Under the pieces are notes generated by a model. It made no database searches. It was given only the letters and a program-made list of their open reading frames with translations, and was not told the origin of the DNA. Position numbers and translations under genes: made by a program. Shown one piece after another: positions 60,725 to 64,000 of a stretch of 64,000 nucleotides of DNA. The stretch lies in assembly GCF_036370855.1 (NCBI RefSeq), contig NC_088105.1:7693619-7757618 (forward strand), written 5' to 3'. The first letter of the stretch is position 1. The number at the start of each line of letters is the position of its first letter. This stretch comes from Dromaius novaehollandiae (Eukaryota; Chordata; Aves; Casuariiformes; Dromaiidae).

Positions 60725-61990
60725 AAGGCACAGAGCTCTTGCGGTCACATTGCTCCTTCGTGCCTCTCTTCAACTGCGGGTGGCTGGGGATCGCTAACAG
60801 ACCCATTTTGTGCATTTTCCAAAGGTAAGCCCCAGAGCAACAAAAAGAATTTTACAGTAATACGCTCTTGAAGCGACAAAGGCATAAATCACTAAGACTA
60901 GACTGAAATAAAACATGCTTTCTTCTTCTCCCTTGGCTTATCCTGGCAGTGTTGCAGGCATTGGTTTTAATGTTTGATTTTGGTAGCTTCATGGTGACCA
61001 CATACCAGCGCCATTCAGTGAATCATGCTTCTCCAGTTACTTTCAAATATGTATGTGTGCACAGGGTTGGTGCTTTTTTTATTTTAAAAGGACTATGCTC
61101 CTCCCATATTGGCACATCTGTTCTGTCTCATAACATTGTTTAGGACACATTCCTTGTTTTTTGTTGCGTGCAGGGCAATTAAATGCACCTAAATATGAAA
61201 TACATTGGTCCTTGAATTTATTCTGGTTTGAGGGCTTGGGTTTGTTTCTCCCAAGTTACAGCAAAACATCAGGCCGTTTTTTGCACTTTGTCCTCCCCGT
61301 GCTTATCATCTAGGAGATATGCTCAAGATTAACTCTTACTGTTGCTCTTTAAAGTATCCATCAGGACGATTACAGCATTAGACAGCTGCTCACAGGGGTA
61401 AGAGATTGCTGGAAATGGGCCTGCTGAACAGTTATATTATAAATAATCTGGTAGTTTGGTCAAACCCCACGCTGATGTAGGATCACTTTCATAAATCAGA
61501 CTCTAGGACAAGGTGATTACACATAGCCAATTCCTTCTCTGTTACCCAATTTAAAATTCATAGCAAACTTGGTCCATGAAAATAGGTCAATTTATAACTC
61601 TCTTCCATATTAACAGGTCTTAGATATCAATATGAAATCACTCATTTATTCTGTCTAGTCACACATCAGTCCTCTTCATTTTATATGGATGAACTGCAAT
61701 TAGTTAATGAGGGGGAGAAGGTATAAACTCACTCAACAGAAGACCAATACTGTTATATCCAGGATGTTGAGAGCACCTGGCGCCTTTTATAGTCCTCCCT
61801 GTATCTGTGTGTAAACAGTTTTATTGGCTGTTGCAATTACATAGAATTAAAACACACTATAAATTTTCATGTGACTCTATATCTCATCTGCTATTTGGAA
61901 CAAAAAGGGTGTGGGAAGAAAAACAGTGGGGAAGTTACTCCTGACTTTAAAAAAAGAGAGACTAATTAGAGTACAAGCCTACAAACCCTC
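60725..61990. other. Intergenic, nothing recognised
   Basis: AT-rich sequence between the LINE relic and the inverted-repeat element at 62.0 kb. No gene signal. Confidence 0.5.
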
Positions 61991-62100
61991 AGTCGTGTGA
62001 GTAATCCTTTCTCCTGCAAATCATTTTATTGACGTCAGTAACACTCCTCCTTTGAGGACGGATTACTTACCAAGGGCTTGCAAGATTAGGTCCAAACATT
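61990..62100. repeat. Short dispersed repeat with internal inverted arms
   Basis: GTGAGTAATCC at 61997-62007 pairs with GGATTACTTAC at 62060-62070 (10 of 11 bases). Between them is TATTGACGTCAGTAACACTC, and after them GGGCTTGCAAGATTAGGTCC. This follows a short dispersed amniote repeat in which TTGACTTCAATGGGACTAC and GATTACTCACATGAGTAAGG words precede TTTGCAGGATTGGGCC. The family name is uncertain. Confidence 0.5.
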
Positions 62101-64000
62101 ATTCCACAAAGTCTTTGCATGTCTCCAAGATTATCTTAATTATTTTGCCCTTTGTAAAGTACTCATTCAACTGAAATTTACTCTGATAAATTCAACTTCT
62201 GAGTTTTCTCTTATCTTTCTAATGATTTTTAATTTTCTTGCAGTAATGCACACAGTGACCTGAGGTTTAATTCTGTAACATAAGGTAAACCTGTTGCTAG
62301 AACGGCTTACACCAAACTCCTGACGTAGGACTGTTTTTATTTTACCATTACTAAGTATCAGAGTTTATATAGTCTCTCACTGAATTCAAACAAAGCCACT
62401 GTATCTCCATTTCCCTTGAATTGCTTCATGTAAGAGTCCAGTGTCAAATTACTGCATCGTAAATGCAGAAATCTGGCCTTCAGAAGCCTTTAAGGCTGTT
62501 AATATATGAATAACAAAAGGTCTCCTTTTCCCATATCCTTTCAATCATCCTACGCCCTTATGGAACAGAAAAGACCATTTCTATTGTAACTGCACCTAAC
62601 ATTTCAGTAATGTATCATCATAATAAAGTCACATTAATACTTTCTCTGAATTTTGAGCCTTGATCCAATCTCACACTATTTTATTATGAATTATATAGCA
62701 GTATATTTAGCAGCTCGCTACCAGAATATTAGCTCAGTGTATCATATGACTTTTATTATGCACAATGGAAAAGAGAAATAGCTCTTTTTTTAATTTAGAA
62801 ATTCTCTTCTTTGACACTTGTTGAAATAGTGTTGGCCCTTAAAATTCGGTGGATTAAATTATTCATCTATCAGCATACCATCACACAGCAAATGATATTA
62901 AAGTATTTACACTGCGGCACCTTGAACCCTCTCTCTTAAGCAACAAAAGGGAGCTGTTGGACGCCTTTTGCTCTGTCCTGCCATCTGGACCTGGGCATTA
63001 GACCTATGGACGCGTGCACGTTCAGTGCCTCTGTACGGTGTAGCCAAGTGCACACCTTTACCAGGAAATGGGAGGATTTTTAGGTCTCCTCCCCCTCCTG
63101 CTGTACCAGCATTCGCTCAGCTCCCCACTGCCAAGCTGAGGGTGCCGGAGAGAAACTGAGAGCTCATGTTAACGCAAAAGAGTCACTGTGCTCCCAGAGC
63201 CCGTTTTAAAGCACGGAACTGAGAGCTTCTCTGATGGATCCTCCAGACTGTATCTCACACGGCCTCACAAACAGAGAAAGCAGCAGAAGATGGGTTTTTG
63301 TGGTCTGTTTTGTTTTAAACTTGATACAAAGAGAAAAGCACTCACTAGCATCTCTTACCAAGTCATTCGCTGATCTCCATTGCTCTCCATGGCTACATGA
63401 GAAAAGGTGTTGACCAAGCTCAAGCGAGACACTCCACAGCTCTCTGCTTTCCAGCATAGCATTGACGGCAGCTCTTCTACAGCAGAGGCTCGTGACAGAG
63501 AGAAACTTAGATCAAACCATCAAATAATGATTTGGACCCCAGATTTGCAGTGGGAAATAATCTCAGTCATTACTCCAAACCTAACGCTATTTCTAAACAT
63601 AATACACTGAGCCTCAGGAAAATATCACTATTTTTGGAGTATTAAGCTGAAGAGCATTCAGACTCCAGATATTTATAGCATTCATTTTGAAGGGATAGAA
63701 TTTGTATTGGGGTTTCGAGTATGACCCCGTCTATCAATGAAGAAAAAACAGGAAAAAACACACAAGAAAAAAAACAGAAAAAAATCGGTAGACCCTTAAG
63801 ATACAGCTTTTAGAACTATACAGAATTTAAAATAAACATTTAGATCAGGACAGAGCATCAGACCATCAGAACAATTCCCTCATGCTAAAAAAAAGGGAAA
63901 AAAAAAGGTCTTTTTCAGTGGATAGGGAGAAATCAAAGATTCCTACAGGAAAAATTTAAATCTTCCCTTGGAAAAAAAAAAAGTCATTTCTGTAGATGTT
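62101..64000. other. Intergenic, nothing recognised
   Basis: AT-rich to the right edge of the window, with A-rich patches at 63.74-63.79 and 63.88-63.98 kb. No exon or transposon recognised. Confidence 0.5.

Overview
This window is vertebrate nuclear DNA, most likely from a bird and at least from a sauropsid. It is mostly AT-rich and non-coding, has one sharp CpG island near 8.3-9.4 kb, and carries several truncated CR1-type LINEs. CR1 3' tails of the kind seen here are typical of birds and crocodilians. I see no bacterial-style gene organisation, no operon, no CRISPR array, no RNA gene and no intact mobile element.

The only protein-coding feature I can support is the first coding exon of HMCN1 (hemicentin-1, a giant extracellular-matrix protein). 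It lies on the minus strand inside the CpG island, at 8451-8748, and encodes a signal peptide followed by the start of the N-terminal von Willebrand factor A domain. It ends at a clear splice donor. Positions 1-8450 are therefore the 5' part of HMCN1 intron 1; the next exon is outside the window. The core promoter must lie between about 8750 and 9300, where minus-strand GC boxes and a CCAAT box are visible.

Positions 9400-64000 are the region upstream of HMCN1: about 55 kb in which I recognise no exon. It holds fossil repeats. They include a 60-bp CR1 3' remnant (9.6 kb), several MIR-like SINE fragments (13.96, 26.3, 32.6 and 33.95 kb), an antisense CR1/L3-like reverse-transcriptase relic (27.0-27.4 kb) and a sense CR1 3' end (32.86-33.27 kb). 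Further along are a degenerate terminal-inverted-repeat element (about 44.02-44.28 kb), a tail-to-tail CR1 pair (46.38-46.98 kb) and a frameshifted CR1-like LINE relic (59.9-60.7 kb). There are also small tandem duplications, hairpins and homopolymer tracts. The remaining DNA is unassigned and could contain enhancers or lncRNA exons that sequence reading alone cannot show.

I did not find a convincing previously undescribed system. The observations most worth a second look are the lineage-specific, repeat-encoded HMCN1 signal peptide, the tail-to-tail CR1 junction, and two symmetric non-autonomous repeats at 44.0 and 62.0 kb.
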